Below, in pieces: positions 37,738 through 45,960 of a stretch of DNA of 47,550 nucleotides; the stretch's first letter is position 1, and every line of letters starts with the position of its first letter. Position numbers and translations under genes: made by a program. The stretch comes from Chloroflexota bacterium (GTDB lineage: Bacteria; Chloroflexota; Dehalococcoidia; Bin125). The notes below the pieces were generated by a model that was not told the origin of the DNA, did not search any database, and saw nothing but the letters and a program-made list of their open reading frames with translations. The DNA is taken from contig QGNQ01000012.1 of assembly GCA_003228175.2 (NCBI GenBank), positions 1 to 47,550 on the forward strand, read 5' to 3'.

Positions 37738-37987
37738 TGGCGGCGCGGTCGCTGGGTGGGGGTGAGTTCACACGCAGCTAACACAAGGGCGGAACGGTGC
37801 GGGTGTGGAGATCGTTTCGCTGAGTGGTGGGGGGATTGGCGGCAACGGGTTCGAGCGCGGGGGGCGTCGGCCGCAGGTCGGCAGGTGTTCGCAGCGTTAA
37901 CTCGGTCTGCAGGTGGGTGCGCCGGCGGCGGTGTCGCGATAAGAAGAATGAAGTGATCCGGATCGTAGGTGGGGGAGAAGGAATCTC

Positions 37988-38134
37988 GTGAGTGTGCCGC
38001 AGTTCGCCCGACAGTTCATCGCCCCGCGGCCCGCGCGGCCCGCGCGGCGCCCGGCGGGGAACCCGGTCCTGCCGGCTCCGCTTGCGGAGGCGCTGATCAA
38101 CGACATGCGTCGGGTGGCGGAGGCGGCCGGCTGA
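37988..38134 (+). CDS. Possible small Arg/Pro-rich protein
   Basis: A 48-residue frame that starts at GTG 37988, 5 nt after AAGGA, and ends at TGA 38132. It is Arg/Pro-rich at the start (RPARPARRPAG) and ends in a helical segment (APLAEALINDMRRVAEAAG). It lies in a patch (about 37750-37980) that is less GC-rich than the surroundings and has no other gene. RBS and composition support it, but the length is short. Confidence 0.35.
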   Translation: MSVPQFARQFIAPRPARPARRPAGNPVLPAPLAEALINDMRRVAEAAG

Positions 38135-38162
38135 GCTGCCCGGTCGCGCGCGCTCCTGCGGC

Positions 38163-38777
38163 TTAGCCCTTGGCGAGCTCGATGATGTAGCGCTCGTGGG
38201 CGGCGTTGAGGACCACGTCGAACTCCGTGTAGCGCGCCTCGATGAGCTTGACGAGGTCCCGGCGGGGGATCGCGCGGCGGGCCCAGGCGGTGTCCTCCGG
38301 CAGGTCGTGCAGCTTGCTCGCGGTGCCAATCACGAACAGGTGATAGCGCATGCTGCCGGGGGCGACGTCCGTGTTCTCAGGCGTGGCGGTCATCTCGAAG
38401 CGGCCGTGCTGGGTCCAGCTCTTGAGCTGGATGCCCCACTGGCCCTTGAGCACCGGTTTGAGCCAGCGTCCGAGTTGCTTGGCGGGACCGCCGGCGGCGG
38501 AGGTGTCGCGGGCGGCGGCGTCGACGCTGAGGGTGGGGATCTCCAGGAGCTCCTCCTCCTGGAGGCGGACGGTGAGCATGCGGTCTTTGTAGCCCAGGAG
38601 CAGGTAGACGTTGTCGACCTGATCGAGCGGCGGCGTCTCGGCGGACTCGGATAGTTCGCCGATCCAGTCGTCGCCGATCTCCTTCTGGAAAGTGAAGTTG
38701 CGAATGCGTCGTCGGGCGGCGACGGCCCTGCGGCGGCCCTCTTCGAAGGCGGCTTCTTCGCCGGCGGGTGCTTGCAT
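38163..38777 (-). CDS. Hypothetical protein coupled to the metallo-hydrolase
   Basis: A 204-residue soluble protein I do not recognise. An N-terminal helix (EEGRRRAVAARRRIRNFTFQKEIG) is followed by alternating strand and loop segments (LDQVDNVYLLLGYKDRMLTV, QWGIQLKSWTQHGRFEMT) and a C-terminal RRDLVKLIEARYTEFDVVL. The start at 38777 has GGAGG 6 nt upstream and overlaps the metallo-hydrolase stop as TGATG, indicating coupled translation and shared function. No membrane segments. Confidence 0.65.
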   Translation of the reverse strand: MQAPAGEEAAFEEGRRRAVAARRRIRNFTFQKEIGDDWIGELSESAETPPLDQVDNVYLLLGYKDRMLTVRLQEEELLEIPTLSVDAAARDTSAAGGPAKQLGRWLKPVLKGQWGIQLKSWTQHGRFEMTATPENTDVAPGSMRYHLFVIGTASKLHDLPEDTAWARRAIPRRDLVKLIEARYTEFDVVLNAAHERYIIELAKG

Positions 38778-39751
38778 CACGATCCTCCTTGATGAATTGC
38801 GCTGGTGGGGTTGGGGTTGGGGTTGGGGTTGGGGCTGGTGGCTCCGGCCGTGGCCGGGGCGGTGTCCGGGGCGGGCGGGCGAGGGGCGACTTCGTGCGGC
38901 GCCTCATCGACGAAGTGATTCTTGCCGTCGCGTTGGGTCAGGCGGCCGGCGCCGGGGAACGGTGTGTGCACGGCGAAGATGAGCTGATTGCCCGCGATGG
39001 CGTCGCGGACGAACGCCTTCTTGGTCTCCAGGCTGACGAGCGGCAGCACGTCGAAGGCGCTGATCCAGGCGACGCGCTCCAGCTGCACGCGGTGCTGGGC
39101 GATGTCGCCGATGTAGATGGCGGTCTCGCCGCCGTCGCGGATCAGGACGGAGGCGTGGTCGGCGGTGTGGCCGGGCGTCTCGATGACGGTGATCTGGGAG
39201 GTGACCTGGGTTTCGCCGTCGACGAGGTCGAGTTGCCCCGAGGATTCCACCGGCCGCAGGTTGTCGGCGAGGTAGGTGGCGCGGGTGCGCTCGTTGGGGT
39301 GGGTGGCGACGTCCCATTCGCGCGCCTGGATGACGTAGCGCGCGTTGGCGAAGGTGGGGCGCAGCTCTCCGCCCAGGTGGCGGGTGTTCCAGCCGCAGTG
39401 GTCGTTGTGCAGGTGAGTGTTGATGACGATGTCGACGTCGTCCGGGGCGACGCCGAGGGCGGCGAGGTCCTGGAGCAGGAGGCCGTGGCCGACGGCGCCG
39501 CCGCGGGAGCGAATCTGCTCGACGTCCTTGTCGCCTTGCCCGGTCTCGATGAGGACGGTCTTGCCGTCGGATTCGAGCAGGAGGCAGTTGAGGCCGAGCG
39601 GGATCTGGTGCTGGTCGTTGAGGGTGTCGGTGACGCGTTCCCACATGACGCGGGGCACGAGGCCATGGACGGCGCCGGCGTCCTGCCAGGACTGGCCGTC
39701 GGAGACGACAGTGATGGGCAGGGCCCCCACGTGATATCTGGCTGCCGGCAC
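38777..39751 (-). CDS. MBL-fold metallo-hydrolase (lactonase-like)
   Basis: A 324-residue metallo-beta-lactamase-fold enzyme. Metal ligands are visible: His113-x-His115-x-Asp117-His118 (NTHLHNDHCGWN), His195 (TPGHTADH) and Asp216 (IGDIAQH). The layout resembles N-acyl-homoserine lactonases and related esterases. The last 30 residues are disordered and carry (Asn-Pro)n from a GGGGTT repeat. GTG at 39749-39751 is preceded by a GGACGGAG ribosome site that lies in a 16-bp inverted repeat. TGATG overlap links it to the next gene. Confidence 0.8.
   Translation of the reverse strand: MPAARYHVGALPITVVSDGQSWQDAGAVHGLVPRVMWERVTDTLNDQHQIPLGLNCLLLESDGKTVLIETGQGDKDVEQIRSRGGAVGHGLLLQDLAALGVAPDDVDIVINTHLHNDHCGWNTRHLGGELRPTFANARYVIQAREWDVATHPNERTRATYLADNLRPVESSGQLDLVDGETQVTSQITVIETPGHTADHASVLIRDGGETAIYIGDIAQHRVQLERVAWISAFDVLPLVSLETKKAFVRDAIAGNQLIFAVHTPFPGAGRLTQRDGKNHFVDEAPHEVAPRPPAPDTAPATAGATSPNPNPNPNPTSAIHQGGS
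38807..38834 (+). repeat. (GGGGTT)n tract, potential G-quadruplex
   Basis: Five GGGG runs spaced by TT appear on the + strand, within the end of the metallo-hydrolase gene. On the coding strand the repeat encodes Asn-Pro pairs. The + strand form satisfies the usual G-quadruplex pattern. Confidence 0.8.
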
Positions 39752-39754
39752 GAG

Positions 39755-39818
39755 CGCTCCGTCCTGGCACGACCGGACCGGCCCGGAGGGCGGTCGGCTG
39801 TGGTGCCAGGACGGAGCG
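39755..39818 (-). promoter_or_regulatory. 16-bp perfect inverted repeat covering the metallo-hydrolase ribosome site
   Basis: CGCTCCGTCCTGGCAC (39755-39770) and GTGCCAGGACGGAGCG (39803-39818) are exact inverted copies with a 32-nt loop that has a further GACCG/CGGTC pairing. On the minus-strand mRNA the 3' arm contains the Shine-Dalgarno GGACGGAG and ends 3 nt before the GTG start. The hairpin would hide the ribosome site. It may also stop transcription coming from the SDR gene 46 nt upstream. Confidence 0.65.
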
Positions 39819-39864
39819 TACCGGGATCGACCACTGGCTCGCCAGCGAAGGGGTGGTCGGGCGG

Positions 39865-40737
39865 CTACGCGGCGGGGTTCTCGGCGGGGTTCTCGGTGGG
39901 GGCGCTCTGAACCGGGCGGGGCTCGGTGGGGCCTTCGCTGAGCTTGCGCATCATCTCCCAGGCGCCGATGCGACCGAACATGCGTGAGGCGAAGCCCGGC
40001 GAGAGCGTCATCAGCTTGGAGCCGGGGGGGGCCACGAGTACCTCCGCTTTGTCCTTACGGATCGCCTTGAGAACGGCGCTGGCGACCTGATTGGCGCTGA
40101 CGCTGCCCATGAGCTTGGGCGGCTTGATGCCGGAGTCGTCCATCCAGGTCTGCGCCATGCCGGCGCCACCAACCATGCCGGGACTGACGGCGGAGGAGGA
40201 GATGCCGGTGCCGCGCAGCTCGGCCCGCAGGGAGCGGCTGAAGTGCGTCAGCCCCGCCTTGGCGGCGGCGTAGCTGACGACGTACTTGGCGTCGACTTTG
40301 GAGATGATGGAGGAGACGTGGACGATGTGCCCCTCGCCGCGCTCTTGCATCTGCGGCAGCACGGCCCGGGTCAACAGGACCGGCGTGGCGAGGTCGAGGC
40401 GCAGGGTGTCGAGGATGGCGTCGGGCGTCTCGTCGGCAAAGGGCCCCAAGCCGCCGCCGCCGGCGTTGTTGATGAGGATGTCGACGCGGCCGAACTCGGC
40501 GATGGCGCTCTGCACGACGCCAGGCGCAGTACTGGGGTCGCTGAGGTCGGCGGTGACGGGCAGGGTGCGGATGCCGTAGGTGGTGCTGAGGCGTTCGGCT
40601 TCCCGCTGCAGTTTGTCGGCGGAGCGGGCGACGAGCACCAGATGCACGCCCTGCTCGGCGAGCTGGTTGGCGATAACGGGGCCGATGCCGCGGGAGGCGC
40701 CGGTGAGAATCGCGACGCGGTCGGTGAGCTGCTTCAT
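39865..40737 (-). CDS. Short-chain dehydrogenase/reductase
   Basis: A 290-residue NAD(P)-dependent oxidoreductase. The cofactor loop TGASRGIG (residues 12-19) and NNAG (90-93) are intact, and the catalytic Ser142/Tyr156/Lys160 set sits in VSSIISKVDAKYVVSYAAAK. The C-terminal tail is Pro/Glu-rich and encodes the tandem ENPAENPAA from a GGGGTTCTCGG repeat. The substrate is unknown. ATG at 40737 on the minus strand. It may share a transcript with the downstream metallo-hydrolase, and with the exporter upstream. Confidence 0.88.
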   Translation of the reverse strand: MKQLTDRVAILTGASRGIGPVIANQLAEQGVHLVLVARSADKLQREAERLSTTYGIRTLPVTADLSDPSTAPGVVQSAIAEFGRVDILINNAGGGGLGPFADETPDAILDTLRLDLATPVLLTRAVLPQMQERGEGHIVHVSSIISKVDAKYVVSYAAAKAGLTHFSRSLRAELRGTGISSSAVSPGMVGGAGMAQTWMDDSGIKPPKLMGSVSANQVASAVLKAIRKDKAEVLVAPPGSKLMTLSPGFASRMFGRIGAWEMMRKLSEGPTEPRPVQSAPTENPAENPAA

Positions 40738-40795
40738 GACGGGGTCCGTTCAGTTGTGTGGATGCGAGTGGGTGTCGGTGAGGGTCCTGCGTGGT

Positions 40796-42238
40796 CTATG
40801 CGGCCGCCTCCTTTTGCATCGCGGCGGCGAGGGCGGGGGCCGTCGTGATGGCCTCGGCGACTTCCTCGGCCTGGGTTTCGCGCATGCGGTTGGGCAGCAG
40901 AACGACGGCGGCCAGGGTGGCGGCGGCCATGAAGCCGGCTCTGATCAGGAGGCCGGTGGTGAAGGCGTCGATGAAGGCGGTGTTGGTGGCCGCGATGACC
41001 GTGGCGGCGATGTCGGCGGGGACGGACTGGGCGGCGACGCTGGCGACGCCGATGCCCTCACTGGCCGTCTCGACGAGTTCCGCGTCGACGACGCCGCTGA
41101 GCGAGTCTTCGACGTTGCCCGAGTAGATGCTGCTGACGATGCTGCCGACGATGGCGATGCCGAGGGCGGCGCCGAGCTCGCGGCTGACGTCGTTGACGGC
41201 GGAGCCGATGCCGGCGTCGTTGACGGGCACGGCGGCCATGACCGTGTCGGTCAGCGGGGCGAGGGCCATGCCGCCGCCGAAGCCGAAGGCGGCCAAGCCA
41301 ATGGCGATGTAGCCGTAGCTGGTGTCGGCCTGGACGCCGCTGAGCCAGACGAGCCCGAAGACGACGGCGACGCCAGCCGCGACCACGAGGATGCGGGGCC
41401 CGACTTTGTGCTCCAGCAGGCCGCTGAGCGGTGCGCCCACCATCATCATGCCAGCCGTGGGCAGGATGTAGAGGCCGGCGGTGAAGGCGCTTTCGCCTTG
41501 CACGATTTGGAAGAACTGGGTGAGGAAGAAGAATGTCACCATCATGGCGAAGAAGATGAGGCCGATGACGATGACGGCGCCGTTGAAGTCGCGCTGGCGG
41601 AAGAAGCGCAGGGGCAGCATGGGGCTGGCGCTGCGCAGTTCGACGGCGGCAAAGGCGGCCAGCAGGCCAGCGCCGACGAGGAAGGCGGCGACGATTTCCG
41701 GCGAGGTCCAGCCGGACTCGTTGCCCTGAATGATGGCGTAGACGAGGGCCAGGAGGCCGCCGGTGGCGAGCACGGCGCCGGGCAGGTCCAGGCCGAGGAA
41801 TCGGGAGTCGCGGGACTCAGGCACGATGCGCAGACCCACGAGGGTCAGCACGACGACGGGGATGTGCATCCAGAAGACGGCGTTCCAGTTGAGTTGGTCG
41901 ACGAGGAAGCCGCCGACGACGGGGCCCACGGCGATGGCGAGGGCGCCGACGCCGGTCCAGATGCCGATCGCCTTGGCGCGCTCTTCGCGGGGGAAGACAT
42001 CGGTGACGATGGAGAGGGTGGCCGGGAGCACGAAGGCGGCGCCGACGCCCTGGACGCCGCGCATGAGGATCAGCGTGGTGGCGTCCGCGGCGAGGGCTGC
42101 GCCGACGGCCCCGAGCCCAAAGATGACCATGCCCATAGTGAGGAAGCGGCGGCGGCCGAAGCGGTCGCCCATCGTGCCGCCCACCAAGAGCAGGCCGGCG
42201 AGGGGGGCTGCGCTTTGGGCGGGTGATGGGGCGGTCAT
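40796..42238 (-). CDS. DHA2/EmrB-QacA family drug exporter, N-terminus truncated
   Basis: A 480-residue membrane transporter of the 14-helix DHA2 type: motif LGDRFGRRR-like appears as GGTMGDRFGRRRF early, later helices VGVGALAIAVGPVVGGFLV and VVVLTLVGLRIV are normal, and the C-terminal half (FRQRDFNGAVIVIGLIFFAM, SAVNDVSRELGAALGIAIVG) is complete. The usual first helix (with its conserved Asp) and half of helix 2 are absent: the protein begins MTAPSPAQSAAPLAGLLLVGG, about 45-50 residues short of typical members. No better start exists upstream. The gene diverges from a TetR regulator. It may be inactive, or start in a rearranged region with 14-bp repeats. Confidence 0.82.
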   Translation of the reverse strand: MTAPSPAQSAAPLAGLLLVGGTMGDRFGRRRFLTMGMVIFGLGAVGAALAADATTLILMRGVQGVGAAFVLPATLSIVTDVFPREERAKAIGIWTGVGALAIAVGPVVGGFLVDQLNWNAVFWMHIPVVVLTLVGLRIVPESRDSRFLGLDLPGAVLATGGLLALVYAIIQGNESGWTSPEIVAAFLVGAGLLAAFAAVELRSASPMLPLRFFRQRDFNGAVIVIGLIFFAMMVTFFFLTQFFQIVQGESAFTAGLYILPTAGMMMVGAPLSGLLEHKVGPRILVVAAGVAVVFGLVWLSGVQADTSYGYIAIGLAAFGFGGGMALAPLTDTVMAAVPVNDAGIGSAVNDVSRELGAALGIAIVGSIVSSIYSGNVEDSLSGVVDAELVETASEGIGVASVAAQSVPADIAATVIAATNTAFIDAFTTGLLIRAGFMAAATLAAVVLLPNRMRETQAEEVAEAITTAPALAAAMQKEAAA

Positions 42239-42253
42239 TGGAGGCTCCGTTCG

Positions 42254-42309
42254 TGCGCTGGGGCTCGTGCGATGGGGTTCCTGCGCTGGGGTACCTGCGC
42301 GGGGGGGTC
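42254..42309. repeat. Four tandem 14-bp repeats before the truncated exporter
   Basis: The unit TGCGCTGGGGNNCC occurs four times with period 14 (42254, 42268, 42282, 42296), each slightly different. The array begins 16 nt upstream of the exporter's ATG, where coding for the missing first helix would be expected. Confidence 0.6.
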
Positions 42310-42335
42310 CGGCGGTGGAGGCCCTGATGGCCACG

Positions 42336-42351
42336 TACCGTACGACCGGTA
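42336..42351. promoter_or_regulatory. Inverted repeat TACCG-6-CGGTA, candidate TetR operator
   Basis: TACCG (42336-42340) and CGGTA (42347-42351) are separated by TACGAC, in the gap between the divergent exporter and TetR genes. Size and position suit a TetR dimer site. Confidence 0.4.
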
Positions 42352-42395
42352 TGAAGGCAAGGGTTTGTTTGCGCTGGCTAGGAGGGGGTGTAGCC

Positions 42396-42425
42396 TGGAT
42401 AACGATCGTTCGGTGTCGATAGACT
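42396..42425 (+). promoter_or_regulatory. tetR-type promoter with embedded palindrome AACGATCGTT
   Basis: TGGATA (42396-42401) and TAGACT (42420-42425) are 18 nt apart, and the 10-bp perfect palindrome AACGATCGTT (42401-42410) lies between. A regulator bound there would block its own promoter. Confidence 0.45.
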
Positions 42426-42446
42426 GGGAGACACGGGAGAGGCGCG

Positions 42447-43070
42447 ATGCCCGCCAAATTCAGCGAAGCCGAGACGGTGGCGCGGAAGGCCGAGATCTTG
42501 CAGGCGACGGCGACGATATTCGCCGCCAAGGGCTACGAGGCGACGACCGTGCGCGACCTGGAGCAGGCGACCGGTCTGACGCGCGGCGGGATCTTTTTCC
42601 ACTTCCCGGGCAAGCGGCCGCTGTATATGGCGATGCTGCGGCAAATGCTGCTGCAGGAGCCACTGGTTGAGCGTCGGGATGTGATCTACGCGGAGATGGA
42701 GCAGGCGGGGTCCGCGGAGTTGGCCCTGCTGGGGGCCTTTCGCAAGATCTTGGAGTGGCATGCGCAGCACCCGAGCTGCATGGCGCTGTTCGAGCAGATT
42801 CACGTGCAGCGCGATGACCCGGAGATCGCGGCGCTGGACGCGGAGATCGGGGCCTCAGTGGATGCGTTCATCCGCGACATGGCGCTTCGTCTGCAGGAGC
42901 TGGGCGTCTTCAACCCAACGCTGGCTGCGGCGCCGGTGGCGGCGCTGATGCACGGGGTCTTCGATCACTTGACCGCCGCCGCGATGGAGATCCCGCAGGC
43001 GGAAGCGGAGGCGATGGCATCGTCGCTGTTCCGGGTGATGGCGCAGGGGCTGGAGCCGCGTCAGGGCTAA
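42447..43070 (+). CDS. TetR/AcrR family transcriptional regulator
   Basis: A 207-residue repressor. The N-terminal three-helix DNA-binding domain is clear (ILQATATIFAAKGYEATTVR, then the helix-turn-helix DLEQATGLTRGGIFFHFPGK). The C-terminal ligand-binding domain is all-helical. ATG 42447 follows GGGAGAG. Its divergent partner is the DHA2 exporter, and palindromes lie between them, so it probably controls that exporter and itself. Confidence 0.9.
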   Translation: MPAKFSEAETVARKAEILQATATIFAAKGYEATTVRDLEQATGLTRGGIFFHFPGKRPLYMAMLRQMLLQEPLVERRDVIYAEMEQAGSAELALLGAFRKILEWHAQHPSCMALFEQIHVQRDDPEIAALDAEIGASVDAFIRDMALRLQELGVFNPTLAAAPVAALMHGVFDHLTAAAMEIPQAEAEAMASSLFRVMAQGLEPRQG

Positions 43071-43118
43071 GGGTCGCGTCGGCGGGCTCGCGTGGTCGGC
43101 GGGAAGGGGCGTCGGGCT

Positions 43119-43124
43119 TATACT
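43119..43124 (+). promoter_or_regulatory. -10 box TATACT upstream of ilvE
   Basis: TATACT matches five of six consensus bases and lies 26 nt before the ilvE ATG. A leader of about 20 nt includes GAAGGAG. A -35 is weak. Confidence 0.5.
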
Positions 43125-43150
43125 GACGCGGCTGTGAAGGAGACCCGCCT

Positions 43151-44092
43151 ATGTCCGGTACCCCGTACGCATTTCTCAGGGGCGAAATGATGCCGCTGGC
43201 CGACGCCAAGATCGGCCTCATGACGCATGCCTTCAACTACGGCACGGCCGTGTTCGAGGGCATCCGCGCGAACTGGAATGCCGAGCAGGAGATCCTGTAC
43301 CTGTTCCGTACCCGCGAGCACTACGCGCGGCTGCGTAAGTCGGCGCACGTGCTGATGATGGATCTGCGCTACAGCGAGGACGAGCTGATCGCGATGACGG
43401 AGGAGCTGGTCGCCAAGAGCGGCTTCCAGGAGGACCTCTACGTCCGGCCCATGGTGTACAAGTCGCAGGAGGTGCTGGGCGTTCGGCTGCACGACGTCGA
43501 AGACGACTTGTTGATCTACTGCGCGCCGTTTGGCGCCTATCTGGATCTGGATGCGGGCATTCGCTGCTGCACGTCGACGTGGCGCCGGGCGGACGACGCG
43601 TCGATCCCGGTGCGCGCGAAGGTGAACGGGGTGTACATCAACAACGCGCTGGCGAAGACGGAGGCGCACCACAACGGCTACGACGAAGCGATCATGCTCA
43701 ACCATGACGGACATGTCGCGGAAGGCAGCGGCGAGAACATTTTCATGGTGCAGGACGGCACACTGATCACGCCGCCCAGCGCCGACAATATCTTGGTGGG
43801 GATCACGCGCGCGACGGTGATCGAGCTGGCCGAGAAGGAGCTGGGTCTGCAGACCGTGGAGCGCACCATCGACCGCAGCGAGCTTTACATCACGGACGAG
43901 GTGTTCATGACGGGCACGGCGGCGCACGTGACGCCGATTTTGGAGATCGACCACCGTGCGATCAATGGGGGCGGCATCGGGGAGGTGTCGGCGCAGTTGC
44001 AGACGCTGTTCTTCGACGCGATTCTGGGCCGCCTGCCGCAGTACAGCCATTGGGTGACGCCGATTCCGGCCGCGAACCTGGTTGGGGCCTAG
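43151..44092 (+). CDS. ilvE: Branched-chain amino acid aminotransferase
   Basis: A 313-residue fold-type IV PLP enzyme that makes or breaks Val, Leu and Ile by transamination. The PLP lysine is Lys157 in VRAKVNGVYINNALAKTEA. Family blocks GTAVFEGIRA, DLYVRPMVYKS and GSGENIFMVQDG are present, and DEVFMTGTAAHVTPI ends the active site. Length is normal. RBS GAAGGAG precedes ATG 43151. ilvB lies about 3 kb downstream, so the region carries a branched-chain amino acid theme. Confidence 0.94.
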   Translation: MSGTPYAFLRGEMMPLADAKIGLMTHAFNYGTAVFEGIRANWNAEQEILYLFRTREHYARLRKSAHVLMMDLRYSEDELIAMTEELVAKSGFQEDLYVRPMVYKSQEVLGVRLHDVEDDLLIYCAPFGAYLDLDAGIRCCTSTWRRADDASIPVRAKVNGVYINNALAKTEAHHNGYDEAIMLNHDGHVAEGSGENIFMVQDGTLITPPSADNILVGITRATVIELAEKELGLQTVERTIDRSELYITDEVFMTGTAAHVTPILEIDHRAINGGGIGEVSAQLQTLFFDAILGRLPQYSHWVTPIPAANLVGA

Positions 44093-44149
44093 CGGCTGCC
44101 GGCGGGGAGCCGCTCGGTGGGGCCCAGTGCTTCATGATCGAGGCGCTGC

Positions 44150-44758
44150 ATGACGGAAGCGCTCGCGGTGGCGCTGGCCTACTTCATTGGGGCGATCCCG
44201 CTGAGCTGGCTGATCTTCTATTGGCGCAGCGGCGGCCAGGATCTGCGTCGGGTGGGAGACCGCAATGTGGGGTCCGGCAACGCGCTGCGGGAGGGGGCGG
44301 GCTGGTTCTGGGGGCATATGGCGCTGCTGGGCGATGTGGGCAAGGGGCTGCTGGCGGTGTCCTTGGCACGCTGGCTGGAGTTGCCGGTGGGCTGGTGGAT
44401 GGCCTGCGGCTACGTGGTTATTGTGGGGCACATGTTCCCGGTCTGGCTGGGCTTCGACGGGGGACGCGGGGCGGCCACGGCGATGGGCGCGGCGGGGGCG
44501 TTCCTGCCCTGGCAGTTTGGGATCACGATGGCCGGCGGGACGGTGGCGTTCCTGCTGTTCCGGATCGCGGAGCTGGGGATCGTGCTGGTGGCGGCGCCGT
44601 TGCCGTTTCTGGCGATCGCGTTCGATCTGCCGGTGGAGGCGATCGTCTTCTGCTTCACGGCGCCGATGCTGTCGGGCGTGAAGGCCGGCGTCGATCGGTG
44701 GCAGCGATCGCGAAGGGCGGTTCGCGTGGAATCAGCCCCAGCCGATGATGCGCGATAG
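44150..44758 (+). CDS. plsY: Glycerol-3-phosphate acyltransferase PlsY
   Basis: A 202-residue integral membrane enzyme that acylates glycerol-3-phosphate from acyl-phosphate, the first step of phospholipid synthesis. Motif 1 appears as RNVGSGNALRE, motif 2 as LGDVGKGLLAV and motif 3 as GHMFPVWLGFDGGRGAAT. Five membrane segments. Ten nt before the next gene. plsX is not in the window. Confidence 0.9.
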   Translation: MTEALAVALAYFIGAIPLSWLIFYWRSGGQDLRRVGDRNVGSGNALREGAGWFWGHMALLGDVGKGLLAVSLARWLELPVGWWMACGYVVIVGHMFPVWLGFDGGRGAATAMGAAGAFLPWQFGITMAGGTVAFLLFRIAELGIVLVAAPLPFLAIAFDLPVEAIVFCFTAPMLSGVKAGVDRWQRSRRAVRVESAPADDAR

Positions 44759-44767
44759 GGCGGTCCG

Positions 44768-45943
44768 ATGAAGTACGACTGCATCGTGGTGGGGGCGGGG
44801 CCGGGCGGGTCGCTGGCGGCGTATGACCTGGCGTCGGCGGGGGCGTCGGTGCTGCTGGTCGATCGGGCGTCGTTTCCGCGCGACAAACCGTGCGGGGGCG
44901 GCGTGCTGCTGAGCGCGATGGCGCATGTGCCGTTTTCGCTGGAGCCGGTGATCGAGCGGACGCTGTACCGCTTCCGGCTGCGCTACCGCGGTGACTGGGA
45001 GTTCGCGCACCGCCATGATGCGCCGCTGGTGCACATGACGCAGCGCACGCGGTTGGATGCGTATCTGGCGGAGCAGGCGTCGGGCGCGGGAGCCGTGTTC
45101 CAGGACGGGCGACGGGTGCTGGAGGTGGTGCCGGAGGCGTTGGGCGTGTGTGTTCGGTTCGCGGGCGGGGAGGTGGCGAGGGCGACGGCGCTGGTCGCGG
45201 CGGATGGGGTGAATGGGATCTGCCGGCAGTCGCTGGGGCTGCCGGTGATGCGCAGCGCGGTCGCGCTGGAGGCGAACACGCCCGATGTCCCGGCGGGCTG
45301 GGGCGACGCGCTGGGCCTGGAGTTGGGCCGCATGCCGGGGGGCTACGGCTGGGTCTTTCCGAAGGGGGATCATTGCAACGTGGGCGTGGGGGGCTGGCTA
45401 TCGATGGGGCCGACGTTGCGCACGGAGCTGGACCGCTACGGGACCGCGGAGCGTTTCCAGCCGAGCGAGTTGAGCGGGCATCGGGGCTACCGACTGCCCT
45501 ACCGCGAGGCCGGCAGTCCCTTGGTGGTGGGGCGGGTGGCGCTGGTGGGAGACGCGGCCGGGTTGGTCGATCCGCTCTCTGGGGAGGGGATCGGCAACGC
45601 GTTTCGCTCCGGGCGCATGGCGGCGGCGGCGGTGTCGGCGGTGCTGGCCGGGGAGGCCAGTGACCTGGAGCCGTACGCGGCGGAGGTGGAGCGCACGATG
45701 GGTGAGGAGTTGGCGGTGGCGCAGCAGCTGAGCGATCTGCTGCACGACCACCCCTGGGCGTACGCACAGATCATGCGCCGGTGGGGCTGGTTCCGAGGGG
45801 CGCTGTGCCGGATCGTGCGGGGGGAGTCGGGCTATCCGGCGTTGCGGCGGCGGCTGGGACCGCTGGCGCCGGCGTTTGACTACGCTGCGCGTCGGGCGGC
45901 AGGGAGAGCGAGGGGACGAGGGGCTCCGGCCGGGGCATCGTGA
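44768..45943 (+). CDS. Geranylgeranyl reductase family FAD-dependent oxidoreductase
   Basis: A 391-residue flavoprotein. The FAD-binding GxGxxG (VGAGPGGSLAAYDLA), the family block FPRDKPCGGGVL, and LVGDAAGLVDPLSGEGIGNA are intact. Members reduce isoprenoid double bonds in chlorophyll, menaquinone or archaeal lipid synthesis, or hydroxylate quinones. Its neighbour plsY suggests a membrane-lipid substrate, but this is inference. ATG 44768 lies 9 nt after plsY. The C-terminal 30 residues are Arg/Ala/Gly-rich. Confidence 0.85.
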   Translation: MKYDCIVVGAGPGGSLAAYDLASAGASVLLVDRASFPRDKPCGGGVLLSAMAHVPFSLEPVIERTLYRFRLRYRGDWEFAHRHDAPLVHMTQRTRLDAYLAEQASGAGAVFQDGRRVLEVVPEALGVCVRFAGGEVARATALVAADGVNGICRQSLGLPVMRSAVALEANTPDVPAGWGDALGLELGRMPGGYGWVFPKGDHCNVGVGGWLSMGPTLRTELDRYGTAERFQPSELSGHRGYRLPYREAGSPLVVGRVALVGDAAGLVDPLSGEGIGNAFRSGRMAAAAVSAVLAGEASDLEPYAAEVERTMGEELAVAQQLSDLLHDHPWAYAQIMRRWGWFRGALCRIVRGESGYPALRRRLGPLAPAFDYAARRAAGRARGRGAPAGAS

Positions 45944-45960
45944 GCAGGGGGGGCAACAGT

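Noticed and set aside
39755-39818. Terminal inverted repeats of an insertion sequence
   Set aside because: Only 32 nt lie between the arms, there is no transposase and no target duplication was seen.
40580-42226. Long plus-strand open frame (548 codons), Gly/Asp-rich
   Set aside because: Antisense to the DHA2 exporter; the composition is the shadow of hydrophobic codons.
42254-42309. CRISPR array
   Set aside because: The units are 14 bp with no spacers and no cas genes are near.
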